A DNA stretch of 64,000 nt from G963667675 sp965197565 (GCA_965197565.1 CBDANK010000003.1:992001-1056000), one strand, 5' to 3'; counted from the stretch's first letter, positions 17,957-27,126 are shown. Numbers and translations are program-made. The notes: a model not told the origin generated them from the letters alone.

Positions 17957-19483
17957 ATGGAATCCAAACCACTGGTGGTTGTAGGGGCGGGGGTTTCGGG
18001 AACGGCCGCCGCCATCGAAGCGGCGAAGATGGGAGCGCCGGTCACTCTCATCGACGAAAACCCCGTCAGCATGTCCATGATGGGGTTGGACGTTCCCCAG
18101 TTCTTCGGCCAACGGATTATGCCCACCCTGCGCAACAAAGCCACGATGCTGGAGAGAGTAGCCGCGGCTAACGGCGCTCTGGCTGAGGCGGAGGAAGCCG
18201 GTGTTGAGGTGCAGCTTGGGACCTGTGTTTGGGGGGCCTTCCGTAATATCGAGACCAGCAGGACCCTCAATGGCCCGCAACTGGGTCTGGCTGACGATGA
18301 CCGGTCCTGGGTAATAAAGTACGACCGGCTCATCGTCGCGGCCGGCTCCCGGGACCTGGGCATGTCCTTTGCCGGGTGGAACATGGCCGGTGTCATGGGG
18401 GCCAACGGCGCCTACTCTCTTATAAGTCAATACCAGGCTTTGACTTCGCGGCGCATGGTGGTCATGGGTTCCGGCAACCTGGGCCTGAACACCGCCAGGA
18501 TGGCGCTGGATAGGGGTGTGGAAGTAGCCGCTGTGGTGGACGTGTTCCCCTCGGTTCGCGGCGACGAGGCCCTCGGCAAATGGCTTCAGGATAAGGGTGT
18601 AAAGCTATACACCTCCCACGCAGTTAAAGAGGCTACCGGCAAGACCGACGATATAGAGTCTGTCGTGTTGGTTGAGATCGACAACGATAACCGTCCGGTC
18701 GCCGGCTCGGAAAAGACTATCGACGCCGATACTGTGTGCCTCGCCATTGGCTTGGTGCCCAACGTGGAGCTCCTCAATCTTCTGGACTGCAACCTTGTCT
18801 TCAAGCCCGAGCTTGGCGGACACGTGCCGGAACACGACGACTGGATGCGCAGCAGCGTCGATGCCGTGTTCGTGGCGGGCGACGCCGCCGGCTTCCACGA
18901 CGGCATGGTCCTGGACCCCGAGATCGCGCGGAATCAGGGTCGCTTGGCCGGAGTTGCTGCGGCCGAGTCGCTGGGCGCTATCGACAACATGACCGCCCGC
19001 GCTCGGAGGGCGGAGATACAGGCCGGAGTTGCCCCCTCAGCGCCGACAGAGGCGTACACCGGCTGGAAGAAGTGGCTTCATTCCCTGGCCAATGCCGCCG
19101 GGGAGGATATATATGCCTGCCAGTGCGAGGAGGTTGCGCGGGCTGAGCTTATTGGCGTGCAGCCTCCGCGTTACCTGGAATGGGAATCGCAGCAAATGAC
19201 CAGCCGGAGCCTCCAGACCCTGGTGAAAGACGGCCCGGTCAATCCGGACCAGATCAAGCGCCTGACAAGGGCCGGAATGGGGCACTGCCAAGGCCGGCGT
19301 TGCCGTGAGCAGGTGTCGCTGCTGCTGGCCGAGCAGTCTAACACCGACATAGCCGATGTGCCCATTATGTCTTACCGGCCGCCGGTACGGCCGTTGCCGC
19401 TGAAAGTCATGTGGGACCACGCGGAGCCGCAGCAGATGAGGGACGACTGGGTGGTATGGTTCAATATTGATTCACCCCGGTAG
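17957..19483 (+). CDS. FAD/NAD(P)-binding oxidoreductase with BFD-like [2Fe-2S] domain (HcnB/opine oxidase A-like)
   Basis: This 508-residue flavoprotein starts at ATG behind GGAGGGG. It has a Rossmann FAD motif VVVGAGVSGTAAA at residues 6-18, a second nucleotide-binding motif VVMGSGNLGLNTARMA near 170 and the FAD-closing motif VFVAGDAAGFHDG near 305. The C-terminal 130 residues hold four cysteines, CQC near 390 and CQGRRC near 450, the pattern of bacterioferritin-associated-ferredoxin-like domains. This layout occurs in HcnB, opine oxidase A and proline dehydrogenase alpha subunits. With the next gene it probably oxidises an amine or imino acid and passes electrons on. Confidence 0.83.
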   Translation: MESKPLVVVGAGVSGTAAAIEAAKMGAPVTLIDENPVSMSMMGLDVPQFFGQRIMPTLRNKATMLERVAAANGALAEAEEAGVEVQLGTCVWGAFRNIETSRTLNGPQLGLADDDRSWVIKYDRLIVAAGSRDLGMSFAGWNMAGVMGANGAYSLISQYQALTSRRMVVMGSGNLGLNTARMALDRGVEVAAVVDVFPSVRGDEALGKWLQDKGVKLYTSHAVKEATGKTDDIESVVLVEIDNDNRPVAGSEKTIDADTVCLAIGLVPNVELLNLLDCNLVFKPELGGHVPEHDDWMRSSVDAVFVAGDAAGFHDGMVLDPEIARNQGRLAGVAAAESLGAIDNMTARARRAEIQAGVAPSAPTEAYTGWKKWLHSLANAAGEDIYACQCEEVARAELIGVQPPRYLEWESQQMTSRSLQTLVKDGPVNPDQIKRLTRAGMGHCQGRRCREQVSLLLAEQSNTDIADVPIMSYRPPVRPLPLKVMWDHAEPQQMRDDWVVWFNIDSPR

Positions 19484-19517
19484 GCGCCGCCTTCCTCGAC
19501 GGTGCAAAGGAGTCTGA

Positions 19518-20681
19518 GTGATGGAGCTCGACGGGGCCCAAGTGGTTGTAATAGGCGCGGGAGTTTCCGGCCTGAGTACGGCGTGGTGGTTGACTAGGGC
19601 CGGGGTGGACACCGTCGTGGTGGATAAAGGAGTCGTAGGGTGGGAAGCCTCCGGCCGGAACGGGGGGATAGTCAGCCACAGGGGCTATGACCCGCCTGTA
19701 ATCCCTCTGGCGGCAGAGTCGCTAAGACTCTGGCCGGCGATGGACCAAGAGTTGGGCTATCCCACCGAGTTCCGTACCGGCCTGATCAGGGTCGCCCTCA
19801 ACGAGCGGGAGTTGGAGGAGACCAGGGAGATGGCGGCGGAGATGAGGCGGCGTGGAATCGACTCTCAGATGATAGACGCGCAGGCGGTCAAGGAGTTGGC
19901 GCCATTGGTGTCAGACAAGGTCCTTGGCGGCTCCTTCTCCAAGACGGCGGGTCACGCCAATCCGCAGCGATCGGTGCAAGCATTCGCTTGGGCCATTCAG
20001 GACCGGGGCGGGCGCATTTACCAGCACACCCAGGTCGTGGACTTCAAGGTATCCGGCGACAGAGTAACGGTAGTAGAAACGACTCGGGGGGCCATTGCGG
20101 CGGATTTCGTGGTCTGTGCCAGCGGTCCCCAGACCGGCCGTCTGGCGGAGAAAGTAGGGGCCTTCGTGCCGGTGGCGCCGGCTCGCGTGGAGATGGTTGT
20201 GACCGCGCCGCTGGAACCAATGTGGCCCGGCGCAGTCGCCGGAAATGGTTTATACGGGCGGCAGACCCTCCGAGGCAACCTGGCTTACGGTGGCGGGCCC
20301 CACGAATGGATCGACGTGGAGCTTGAAACGCCGCGCAAGCCCAACACCCCGCTGGTCCGCAACCTGGCCAGACGGCTTGCTGAACTTTTTCCCAGCGCGG
20401 CGGAGACGCCGGTAATCCGAAGCTGGGCCGGGGTGGTGGAACAGACCCCGGATTATCTGCCTATCATCGACTTCTTGGACCGGCCCAGCAACTATCTGGT
20501 GGTCACTGCGTCGGCCCATGGATTCGGCCTCTCCCCCGCTACGGGCAAGGCGGTAAGCGATTTGGTGCTCCACGGCGAGTCGAGTATCGACATCGGCGGC
20601 CTTGGGCTGAGCCGATTTGCTGGCGTCGGGCCTAACTGGCGGGAGGAACGAGGCTGGGTCCCGGCCCCGGAGCGTAGCTGA
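19518..20681 (+). CDS. FAD-dependent amine/amino-acid oxidoreductase, DAO family (HcnC/opine oxidase B-like)
   Basis: This 387-residue protein has the FAD motif VVVIGAGVSGLSTAWWLTRAG at residues 9-29, then the DAO-family ASGRNGG loop near 45 where FAD often attaches. The C-terminal motif DYLPIIDFL followed by ASAHGFGLSPATGKAVSDLV near 310-350 completes the fold. The start has AGGAG eight bases upstream. It lies 34 bases after the HcnB-like gene, so they form an operon and probably a heteromeric dehydrogenase. The third, small 2Fe-2S subunit found in hydrogen cyanide synthase (HcnA) is absent. Confidence 0.85.
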   Translation: MMELDGAQVVVIGAGVSGLSTAWWLTRAGVDTVVVDKGVVGWEASGRNGGIVSHRGYDPPVIPLAAESLRLWPAMDQELGYPTEFRTGLIRVALNERELEETREMAAEMRRRGIDSQMIDAQAVKELAPLVSDKVLGGSFSKTAGHANPQRSVQAFAWAIQDRGGRIYQHTQVVDFKVSGDRVTVVETTRGAIAADFVVCASGPQTGRLAEKVGAFVPVAPARVEMVVTAPLEPMWPGAVAGNGLYGRQTLRGNLAYGGGPHEWIDVELETPRKPNTPLVRNLARRLAELFPSAAETPVIRSWAGVVEQTPDYLPIIDFLDRPSNYLVVTASAHGFGLSPATGKAVSDLVLHGESSIDIGGLGLSRFAGVGPNWREERGWVPAPERS

Positions 20682-20840
20682 GCTCCAGACCCGCTCTTCC
20701 TTACGCCGGTAAACTGGCGCGGAGACACCTTGCCGCGAGAGGCCGTTCCTGAGTTTTTCCATGCTTCGCCATGAAACGCTGGAAACTTGAGAGACGCGGC
20801 GCTTGCCAAGCGGGCCATGTGCCGCAGCGGTGCCGGGGGC

Positions 20841-21704
20841 CTAGTTGAGACTCTCCGCGGGCATGAGTGCAGACCGCCGCCAGTTCCATACCACGCCCTT
20901 GCCCGGAGCGAAAAGTAGGGCCAGCAAGAATAAGCCGGTGGAGACAATAACGATGCTGGGACCCGGGGGAAGGTTGGCGTGGAATGACAAGTAAAGGCCG
21001 CATACTGTGGCCAGGAGGGCCGAAACGATGCTGTAGGCCACTATGCCGGGAAGCCGCCGGGCCAGCAGAATGCCCGTGGCCGGCGGCGTTACCAACAAAG
21101 CCAGGACCAGGATGATGCCCACGGCTTTCAAGGAAATCACGGTGGTGACGCCCACCAACGCCGGCAACAAGTACTGTACAAAGCGGACCGGAATGCCCGA
21201 GGCAGCCGACATATCGGCGTCATAAGCAACGTATAGCAGTTCTTTGTAGAAGGCCGCCACCAAGACCAGGATGCCTCCGGCGATGCCGCCGATCAAGGCT
21301 GCCTCGCCCCAAGAACCCCCCAACACATTGCCGAACAGTAAACCGAATAGATCGGCGGTGTAGTTGCTAACCTGGCTTATCAGAATTATCCCAATGGCGA
21401 ATCCGCCAGCGAATATGATGCCGATGGACGTGTCCATGCGAAGGTTAGCCCGCCGGCTGATGGCGGTCATGGCCAGCGATGCCGGTATTGCCCAGCCTAG
21501 AGCGCCCCAAAATACGCTCCCGCCGAAGAAGTAGGCCACTGCCATGCCAGCCAGAGAGGAGTGGGCCACGGCGTCACCCATGAACGCCATCCCCTTCAGC
21601 ACCACGAAAGTGCCTATCACGGCGCATACTATAGCGGCAAACCCTGCAGCCAAGAAGGCCCTCTGCATGAAAGCAAACTCGAAGGGCTCAGTCAGTCCGT
21701 CCAT
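20841..21704 (-). CDS. znuB: Zinc/manganese-type ABC transporter permease
   Basis: This 287-residue ABC-3-family permease has about eight hydrophobic segments. Family motifs are VLKGMAFMGDAVAHSSLAGMA near residue 31-50 and LKAVGIILVLALLVTPPATGILL near 195-217. It is the last gene of the zur-znuACB unit. The name ZnuB rests on the Fur/Zur-type regulator and the acidic/histidine loop of the binding protein; manganese cannot be excluded from the permease alone. Confidence 0.88.
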   Translation of the reverse strand: MDGLTEPFEFAFMQRAFLAAGFAAIVCAVIGTFVVLKGMAFMGDAVAHSSLAGMAVAYFFGGSVFWGALGWAIPASLAMTAISRRANLRMDTSIGIIFAGGFAIGIILISQVSNYTADLFGLLFGNVLGGSWGEAALIGGIAGGILVLVAAFYKELLYVAYDADMSAASGIPVRFVQYLLPALVGVTTVISLKAVGIILVLALLVTPPATGILLARRLPGIVAYSIVSALLATVCGLYLSFHANLPPGPSIVIVSTGLFLLALLFAPGKGVVWNWRRSALMPAESLN

Positions 21705-21828
21705 CGTCGATAGATGCTCCAGTTACCGGATGGAGGCTCCCCGAACAGGTCCACTCTCCCTTACCTCTCTTGGGCGGGTGGGAAAACGTGGGCATAGGCC
21801 AGCGACGAAGTACCCGGCAATCAAGAGT

Positions 21829-22719
21829 TCATCCTTGGTCCAAAAATCCGGCGTCGCGGCTGTCATCTTCGGTGTCCGGGTGCCGGTGGTGTTGGTAGGC
21901 GTAAGCCTGGCCGTCCGTGTGCACCAACAGCAGATGGCTGCCAAAGGTCTCGCTTAACACTTTTTCGTTCAGTATCTCCGCGGGAGGGCCGAAGGCTATC
22001 AACCTTCGGTTTAGACAAGCCGCTTTGGCGCACCAAGTGGAGACACAAGACAGGTCGTGGCTGCTGAACAAAACGGTCCTGCCCTCATTGCGCAATTCGT
22101 CGATGATGTTTAGGAAACCGTGTTGCGCGGTGGCGTCAAGACCGGCCACAGGTTCATCCAACAGCAGCAATAACGGGTTGCTGGCCAGAACTCTGGCCAG
22201 CAGCACGCGGCGTCTCTGCCCGCCGGACAGCTCGCCTATGAGCCGGTGGCGTAAATGATACATCTCCACCCTGGCCAGTGCTGCATCCGAGATTTCCCGG
22301 TCTTCCCGCGTAGTACGGCGCAACAGGCCTCGTTGGGAGTAACGCCCCATAAGCGCCACGTCGCCCACAGTCACCGGGAAGTCCCAATCCACATGCTCAG
22401 TTTGGGGCATGTAGCCGACGCTCCGCAGCTGTGTGGCCGAGGACAGGCCCATAACGGATATCCGGCCCCGCCAAGGCTTGACCAAGCCCAATACGGCTTT
22501 CAACAACGTTGATTTTCCCGAGCCGTTAGGGCCGATGATGCCGACGATCTCTCCACGAGCAGCTTGGAAGGTGACATCTTCCAGGGCCGGGTGATGATTG
22601 TACCCGGTCCAGAGACCGAGGATTTGCAATGCAGCCCCGCCTAACGGCGCCGTATTGCTTGGCGGAATGGGGCTCACAGCCGGCTCGGCCACTGGGGCGC
22701 GTCCGTTGGAGTTTTTCAT
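21829..22719 (-). CDS. znuC: Zinc/manganese-type ABC transporter ATP-binding protein
   Basis: This ATPase of about 296 residues has Walker A GPNGSGKSTLLK near residue 65, the signature LSGGQRRRVLLARVLA near 165, Walker B LLLLDEPVAGLD near 187 and the H-loop FSSHDLS near 220. The Q-loop region MPQTEHVDWDFPVTVGDV is characteristic of ZnuC/MntA-type ATPases. The ATG at 22719 is preferred; an in-frame GTG at 22785 would add 22 residues. About 45 proline/alanine-rich residues precede the core. The C-terminus is histidine-rich (YAYQHHRHPD), which could bind metal. Confidence 0.87.
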   Translation of the reverse strand: MKNSNGRAPVAEPAVSPIPPSNTAPLGGAALQILGLWTGYNHHPALEDVTFQAARGEIVGIIGPNGSGKSTLLKAVLGLVKPWRGRISVMGLSSATQLRSVGYMPQTEHVDWDFPVTVGDVALMGRYSQRGLLRRTTREDREISDAALARVEMYHLRHRLIGELSGGQRRRVLLARVLASNPLLLLLDEPVAGLDATAQHGFLNIIDELRNEGRTVLFSSHDLSCVSTWCAKAACLNRRLIAFGPPAEILNEKVLSETFGSHLLLVHTDGQAYAYQHHRHPDTEDDSRDAGFLDQG

Positions 22720-22881
22720 GGCCTTCTCTTCCTCTAAGAGTCTATCTAATAAGTTTCCGCCACGGTTCGACAAGTCCGCCAGCACGGGAAATCATCTCGT
22801 CCGGAGCCTATCCAAGGACCGGTAAAAACCTCTTTGGAAGTTGTTGGATAAGCTCTAAATGGGACTGGGCGTTCCCCGCCA

Positions 22882-23880
22882 TTACTTCAAGTGCTCCGCT
22901 AGAGTCTCGGCGTTGAATCGCATCATCTCGATGTAGCTGGTCAAACCGTCGCCCGGGAGATCGGCGTGTATGGGCCAGACCGTCACCCCGGTGTCATCGG
23001 CGGCTCGCTGGATAACGTCTGAACCAAGCCCGGGTTCGATAAACACCGCCGGCAGCCGTTCATTTGTTACCTGTTCCAAGACCCTGACCACGGCCGCCGG
23101 AGCAACTTCATCGGCGTCGCTGTTCACAAAAGCGGACACCCTCCAGCCGTAACGCTGGCCGAAGTGGCTGAAGGCGTTGTGGAAGGTCACCAAGTGCCTG
23201 TGTTCCGGGGGGACCTGCCCCAGGGTTTGCGCGATTTCCCGGTCCAACTGCCGCAACTCCTCGATGTAGGTCTCGGCATTGGCGAAATACTCTGTCCTAT
23301 GTTCCGGGTCGGCGTTAACCAGCCCATCCAGAATCTGCTGGACATAATGAATAGCAAACTTCGGGTTCTGCCAAAAATGGGGATTTCCTTCGGAATGTCC
23401 GTCCTCATCTTGATCGCCTTGGTCGCCGGCCTCGTGGTCCTCTTCCACATCCTGGTCACCGGCCTCGTAGTCTTCTTCTTCGGAGCCGGTCTCCGGGAAG
23501 GCAAGAGACTCCAGCCCATCCGCGGCGATCACCTGCACTGCTTCGGCTTCTTTGGCGCTTTCCAGTACCGACTCCAAGAAAGCGTCCAGCCCAAACCCAT
23601 TGGTTACAATTACCCGAGCCCGGCTGATAGCGATGCTATCCTCCGGGGTTGTTTGAAAAGAGTGCACGTCCGTCCCCGCGGGGACTATCGATGTTACTGC
23701 CACCAAATCGCCGCCGACGTTTTCCACCATATCGGCCAGCAGAGCCGTGGTAGTAACTACACGCAACGGCCCCTCTTGGCTCCCGTTGGCTAGGGAAACC
23801 TCTCCGCCGCAGGCCGCGGCCGAAAGCCAGATCAACAAAATAAGAGCGCAAACGGCCCCTAGCCGAGTAGCCGTTGCCAT
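22882..23880 (-). CDS. znuA: Zinc ABC transporter substrate-binding lipoprotein
   Basis: This protein catches zinc outside the membrane for ZnuBC. The preferred start MATATRLG gives a signal peptide with a lipobox (LSAAACGG, Cys 24). The frame is open to an ATG at 24018, and an ATG at 23949 has GGGAAG before it, so the start is uncertain. Metal ligands are the histidines in GTDVHSFQ, EGNPHFWQNP and TFHNAFSHF and an acidic residue in FIEPGLGS. Between the first two lies a low-complexity loop rich in Asp, Glu, Gly and Gln with some His, the counterpart of the His-rich zinc-gathering loop of ZnuA proteins. Confidence 0.88.
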   Translation of the reverse strand: MATATRLGAVCALILLIWLSAAACGGEVSLANGSQEGPLRVVTTTALLADMVENVGGDLVAVTSIVPAGTDVHSFQTTPEDSIAISRARVIVTNGFGLDAFLESVLESAKEAEAVQVIAADGLESLAFPETGSEEEDYEAGDQDVEEDHEAGDQGDQDEDGHSEGNPHFWQNPKFAIHYVQQILDGLVNADPEHRTEYFANAETYIEELRQLDREIAQTLGQVPPEHRHLVTFHNAFSHFGQRYGWRVSAFVNSDADEVAPAAVVRVLEQVTNERLPAVFIEPGLGSDVIQRAADDTGVTVWPIHADLPGDGLTSYIEMMRFNAETLAEHLK

Positions 23881-24066
23881 CCGCGAGGCCGGTTGCTTGG
23901 GGGCCTGGTAGATGGGCGGCTCTTGACTTGTATTAGGAAGATTTCTCATTCTTCCCAATCTCGATATGCTGGAGGCCGTGCCGGGACGGCCCGAAAGGTT
24001 ATTGGCATCTTGTCTCATTTAGATAAGAAAGTGAGATATAGTATCATTATAGTCTAAAAAAGAGAC

Positions 24067-24513
24067 CTAAGCTGAGACGACGGTTTCGTACCTGCAGTTG
24101 CGGCAACGCCCATACACTTCAAGCCAATGTCCGCTCAACTGAAACTCATGGACCTCCGACACTTGTCGCAACAGGTCGTCGATATCGCACCCCAACAGGT
24201 CTTCAGATACTCCGCATTCCACGCAAAGCAGGTGGTGGTGGTGCCCGCGGTGGCTCAATTGATAGTGCAGGTCGCCATCCTCTAGGAGGACCCGGCAAAG
24301 CACGCCGGACTCCACCAACAGTTTCAAAGACCGGTATATGGTGGCCCGTCCCACCCAGGGCAGCCGCGTTCTCAACTCTTCAGCGGTGAAGTGACGTTGC
24401 TGCGAGGCAACGGCGTAGGCCACCGCCCTTCGGGGCGAAGTAGACCGATACCCCCGCTCCTCCAGGGTCTCCAACAACTGTTCTGCTAGTGACAGTCCAC
24501 GCTTCCGCATCAT
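24067..24513 (-). CDS. zur: Fur-family regulator, probably Zur
   Basis: This 148-residue protein has the Fur-type winged helix (LLETLEERGYRSTSPRRAVAYAV to RATIYRSLKLLVESGVL, residues 12-70). The metal-binding motif SHRGHHHHLLCVECG near 88-102 follows, and the second Cys pair CRNC near 139 completes a structural zinc site. It is the first gene of the unit and precedes the zinc-binding protein gene by about 50-190 bases, depending on that start. Context makes zinc-responsive repression (Zur) the best reading. Confidence 0.88.
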   Translation of the reverse strand: MMRKRGLSLAEQLLETLEERGYRSTSPRRAVAYAVASQQRHFTAEELRTRLPWVGRATIYRSLKLLVESGVLCRVLLEDGDLHYQLSHRGHHHHLLCVECGVSEDLLGCDIDDLLRQVSEVHEFQLSGHWLEVYGRCRNCRYETVVSA

Positions 24514-24517
24514 TAAT

Positions 24518-24530
24518 GAGACCGTGTCTC
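24518..24530. promoter_or_regulatory. Candidate Zur operator upstream of zur
   Basis: GAGAC CGT GTCTC is a perfect 5-3-5 inverted repeat five bases before the zur start codon. A looser pair, TCTCA (24013-24017) and TGAGA (24032-24036), lies at the far ATG of the binding-protein gene. The shared TCTC/GAGA elements suggest one regulator binding both places. This is inference; neither site matches a textbook Zur box. Confidence 0.4.
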
Positions 24531-24589
24531 TAATACTGCTGAAAAATTTAACATATTTGCGCCCCTGTGTCCAATTGTATATGGCCGGG

Positions 24590-24686
24590 GTAACTGTTCA
24601 GATTTGAGGAGAACCGGTCCTTCGACTCCGCTGCGCTCAGGATGAGCGGTTCCCTGTCAGTGCGCTTACCAACTCTGAACAGTTAC
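24590..24686. repeat. Short inverted-repeat element (MITE/REP-like)
   Basis: gtaactgttcaga at 24590-24602 is repeated inverted at 24674-24686. Between them lies the sequence ccttcgactccgctgcgctc followed by aggatgagcgg, a type of palindrome common in dispersed bacterial repeats. The element of about 97 bases has no coding capacity and sits in the zur/MaoC gap. Confidence 0.5.
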
Positions 24687-24732
24687 TGGCCGGGCTGCTA
24701 CCCGACGCGTTCTGGTGGCCCAGGAGCTTTGG

Positions 24733-25155
24733 TCAGTTGCGCAGGGCCAGGACGGCCTTGCCGCCGACGTACCGTTCACCTTGAGCGCCGGTCATCATCA
24801 CGTCGCACTCAATCAGGTTCTCGCCTTCCTCCCGGCGGGTGTCGGTAACTGTTCCGGATATTGTAATCGGTTGGTGATGCGGCACCGGCTGTCGAAACAC
24901 TACGTCCAGGTCTTTGACCGAGCCCGGACCGGCCCACTCCGTCAGTAGCCGGGTCACCATCGCCATAGCCATGATTCCGGGTACGATGGGGCCGGAAAGC
25001 CCCACTTTTTCCGCTGTCTCCCGATCGGTGAAACGGTTCGGCATCGAGCTGTGCCATACTTGGCAAAAGGCGCGGACGCTATCGTCCGTCGCCTCAGTGT
25101 CCAAGGGGCCGATTTCATCTCCCAACTCCACGTCTTCAAAGCAGGGCAAGGGCAT
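24733..25155 (-). CDS. MaoC-like hotdog-fold dehydratase domain protein
   Basis: This 140-residue protein resembles MaoC/enoyl-CoA hydratase 2 proteins. FEDVELGDEIGPLD at the N-terminus, NRFTDRETAEKVGLSGPIVPGIM at about residues 40-62 and VVFRQPV near 90 fit the family. In the classic hydratase-2 motif the catalytic Asp and His precede a G-x-H; here SMPNRF replaces the usual NPIH and GPIVPG replaces GVIAHG, so the catalytic dyad is not clear. It probably works with the next gene as the two halves of a hydratase. Confidence 0.75.
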   Translation of the reverse strand: MPLPCFEDVELGDEIGPLDTEATDDSVRAFCQVWHSSMPNRFTDRETAEKVGLSGPIVPGIMAMAMVTRLLTEWAGPGSVKDLDVVFRQPVPHHQPITISGTVTDTRREEGENLIECDVMMTGAQGERYVGGKAVLALRN

Positions 25156-25236
25156 CCCCCTTCACCTAGTATTTTGTTCTCGAATTCACTTACAGGTTGC
25201 CGCCTGCCGATAGGCGTCTTGGGGGTAGGGTCAAAA

Positions 25237-25686
25237 TTATTCCCGGCGGGCGAATGACTCTTCTAAGTCGGCGACAACCTCGCCGTGTTGGTTTCGAAAG
25301 GTGGTCTGCCACGAAATGAAGACCATAGTGCCGCTGCGGCCCGTTTTAGCGTACACGTCCTTCAAGCGGGAGGATGCAGTCAATAGGTCGCCCGCCACAA
25401 TGGCAGCGCGGGGTTGGACCCGCTCTCCAGCATGTATCTGGGTCCGGCCGAAATTCAAGTTGATGTCCGGCAAGGCCATCCGTTCAACCAGCACCGTACA
25501 AAAGGTGGGCGGCGCCACCAAGCCCCGATACCCCGCTTTGCGAGCTGCCGTCTCGTCAACGAACACCGGGTTGCTCTCGCCAATGCTTTGAGTGAAGGCT
25601 TGAATCAGCTCCTTGGTGACCTCAAAGGGGCCTGCCAAGTGCTCCTTGCCATAAAGGGACCGGTCGTATTCTAGTTCCATTACCAT
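25237..25686 (-). CDS. MaoC/FAS1-like dehydratase N-terminal domain protein
   Basis: This 149-residue protein matches the N-terminal hotdog domain of MaoC-type hydratases: PFEVTKELIQAFTQSIGESNPVF at residues 20-42, GYRGLVAPPTFCTVL near 54-68 and QIHAGERVQP near 85. Together with the downstream MaoC-like gene it would form a two-subunit (R)-specific enoyl-CoA or mesaconyl-type hydratase. They are 81 bases apart on one strand. The CoA substrate is unknown. Confidence 0.78.
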   Translation of the reverse strand: MVMELEYDRSLYGKEHLAGPFEVTKELIQAFTQSIGESNPVFVDETAARKAGYRGLVAPPTFCTVLVERMALPDINLNFGRTQIHAGERVQPRAAIVAGDLLTASSRLKDVYAKTGRSGTMVFISWQTTFRNQHGEVVADLEESFARRE

Positions 25687-25742
25687 GCGGAATACTCTGC
25701 CATTGAGCTAAAATTGAGCCAAATCTGCCAGGGTCTCGAGGG

Positions 25743-26399
25743 CTAATCAACCCCGTCGGCCGAACCCTCTAACCGCACCGGCGTGTATCGGCCGGACAAC
25801 AGGGCTCTGACTAGGTCCTGCTCACTTGAGATAGTGTCCTCGAATCGAGTTAAGCAGGCACCAATGTGGCTGGTCAAGTGAGCATCGCTGCCGCCGATGC
25901 CTTGGTAACCGAATTTGGCGCAAAGCTCGGCGGCCCGCTCGTTCTCCCCTTTGCGGCTGCCCCCGTTCAAAACCTCGACGATACGGACATCTTCAAAAAC
26001 TTCGCCTTGGTCCATGTAGTCAACCAACCCGATGCCGAAACGGCCGGGGTGGGCTGGAACGGCCAAGGCGCCATGATGGGCGGCTGCCCGCATCAATTCC
26101 CGGGCGTCCATCCGAACATCGCTGAAATCTATCTCACGGGCCAGGCTTTTGGTTACGCCATAGACCAAGAAGTGCCCGTACCTGGTATCCAACTCCGAGC
26201 CTTTGAATACCAGCACATTGTAGCCGCGAGCCAAAGCAGAGTAGTCTTGATCGAAGTCGAACTTGCGGTGTTCAGTTAGCACAATGCCGTCCACGGTATG
26301 GCCCCGTTTCCGCAACACTTGAATCCATTTCAAATATTGCTCCACAGTGGCCCGGGAGTCGTCAGAAGATACCGAGTGGCTGTGGAGGTCCAAGTACAT
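25743..26399 (-). CDS. PHP-domain metal-dependent phosphoesterase-like protein
   Basis: This 218-residue protein has PHP motifs: DLHSHSVSSDDS at residues 3-14 (metal ligands His-x-His), VLTEHRKFDF near 41, VPAHPGRFG near 100 and GGSDAHLTSHIG near 164-175. Such proteins bind two or three metals and hydrolyse phosphoesters; TrpH-like members degrade nucleotide phosphates. It lies between the MaoC pair and the ThDP pair on the same strand. Its substrate cannot be assigned. Confidence 0.83.
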   Translation of the reverse strand: MYLDLHSHSVSSDDSRATVEQYLKWIQVLRKRGHTVDGIVLTEHRKFDFDQDYSALARGYNVLVFKGSELDTRYGHFLVYGVTKSLAREIDFSDVRMDARELMRAAAHHGALAVPAHPGRFGIGLVDYMDQGEVFEDVRIVEVLNGGSRKGENERAAELCAKFGYQGIGGSDAHLTSHIGACLTRFEDTISSEQDLVRALLSGRYTPVRLEGSADGVD

Positions 26400-26532
26400 T
26401 TTCGGGGAGGCGCCTCCTATTGGAGACCGGGTCGGCTGGTTCCAAAGCAGTCCCGGTCCAAGGTGTTGGCGTTGAATTCCAGCTAAACCGAGGAGCCGTT
26501 GGCCTCAATCATAGCGCGCCCTGCCAGATTCA

Positions 26533-27126
26533 TCAACCTGCCCTACGGTTTTCGGAGCTAGCAGCCAGCCAACGGTTGAATCGGTCCCCCAAGACAACGG
26601 GGTCCTCCAGCAGCAAGGGTACCGGAGTGTTGCCTGCGGCGATTTTCATGTGGATGAAGCCGGGGCCTGGGCTGCCCGCCGCTTCGGTCATCGCTTGCTT
26701 CAGAGTTTCTTGGTCGTCGGTCTTCCAGGTATGGAGACCGCAAGCAGCGGCGATAGCCGCTAGATCCAGCCGGGCGCTGAAGGTGTATTGCCCTCCGGTG
26801 GATGCGTACTGTTCGTTGTCAAGCACTATCAAAAGCAGGTTTCTTGGTTGGAGATAGCCGATGGTGGACAGAGAGTTCAGGCTGGTTAAAATCCCGCCGT
26901 CTCCCTCAACACCGACCACCCGGCGGGCGGGCGCATGTTCCAAGCCCAAACTCAAACCCAGAACGATGGAACTGACCAGTCCCATTGAATCCACCACCAG
27001 CAGGTGGTTCTCCCGCCGCTCCACGGCCGCCATTTCCCGGCTGGTCGCGCCGCAAGTGAAAACCACCGGATCATCGGGAAACTGGCTGGAGATGAGACGC
27101 AGGGCCTCGATCCGTTCCACCGCCAT
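26533..27126 (-). CDS. ThDP-dependent decarboxylase, beta subunit (second module)
   Basis: This 197-residue protein is the pyrophosphate-binding half: VVGVEGDGGILTSLNSLSTI at about residues 71-90 has an intact GDG...N motif, and LDNEQYASTGG near 106-116 is typical of sulfopyruvate/phosphonopyruvate decarboxylases. Its alpha partner starts immediately upstream with 12 bases between. It is distinct in sequence from the module at 9140-10264. Confidence 0.85.
   Translation of the reverse strand: MAVERIEALRLISSQFPDDPVVFTCGATSREMAAVERRENHLLVVDSMGLVSSIVLGLSLGLEHAPARRVVGVEGDGGILTSLNSLSTIGYLQPRNLLLIVLDNEQYASTGGQYTFSARLDLAAIAAACGLHTWKTDDQETLKQAMTEAAGSPGPGFIHMKIAAGNTPVPLLLEDPVVLGDRFNRWLAASSENRRAG

Noticed and set aside
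17663..18430. Minus-strand frame of 255 codons opposite the HcnB-like gene
   Set aside because: Shadow of a strongly coding plus-strand gene with clear FAD motifs.
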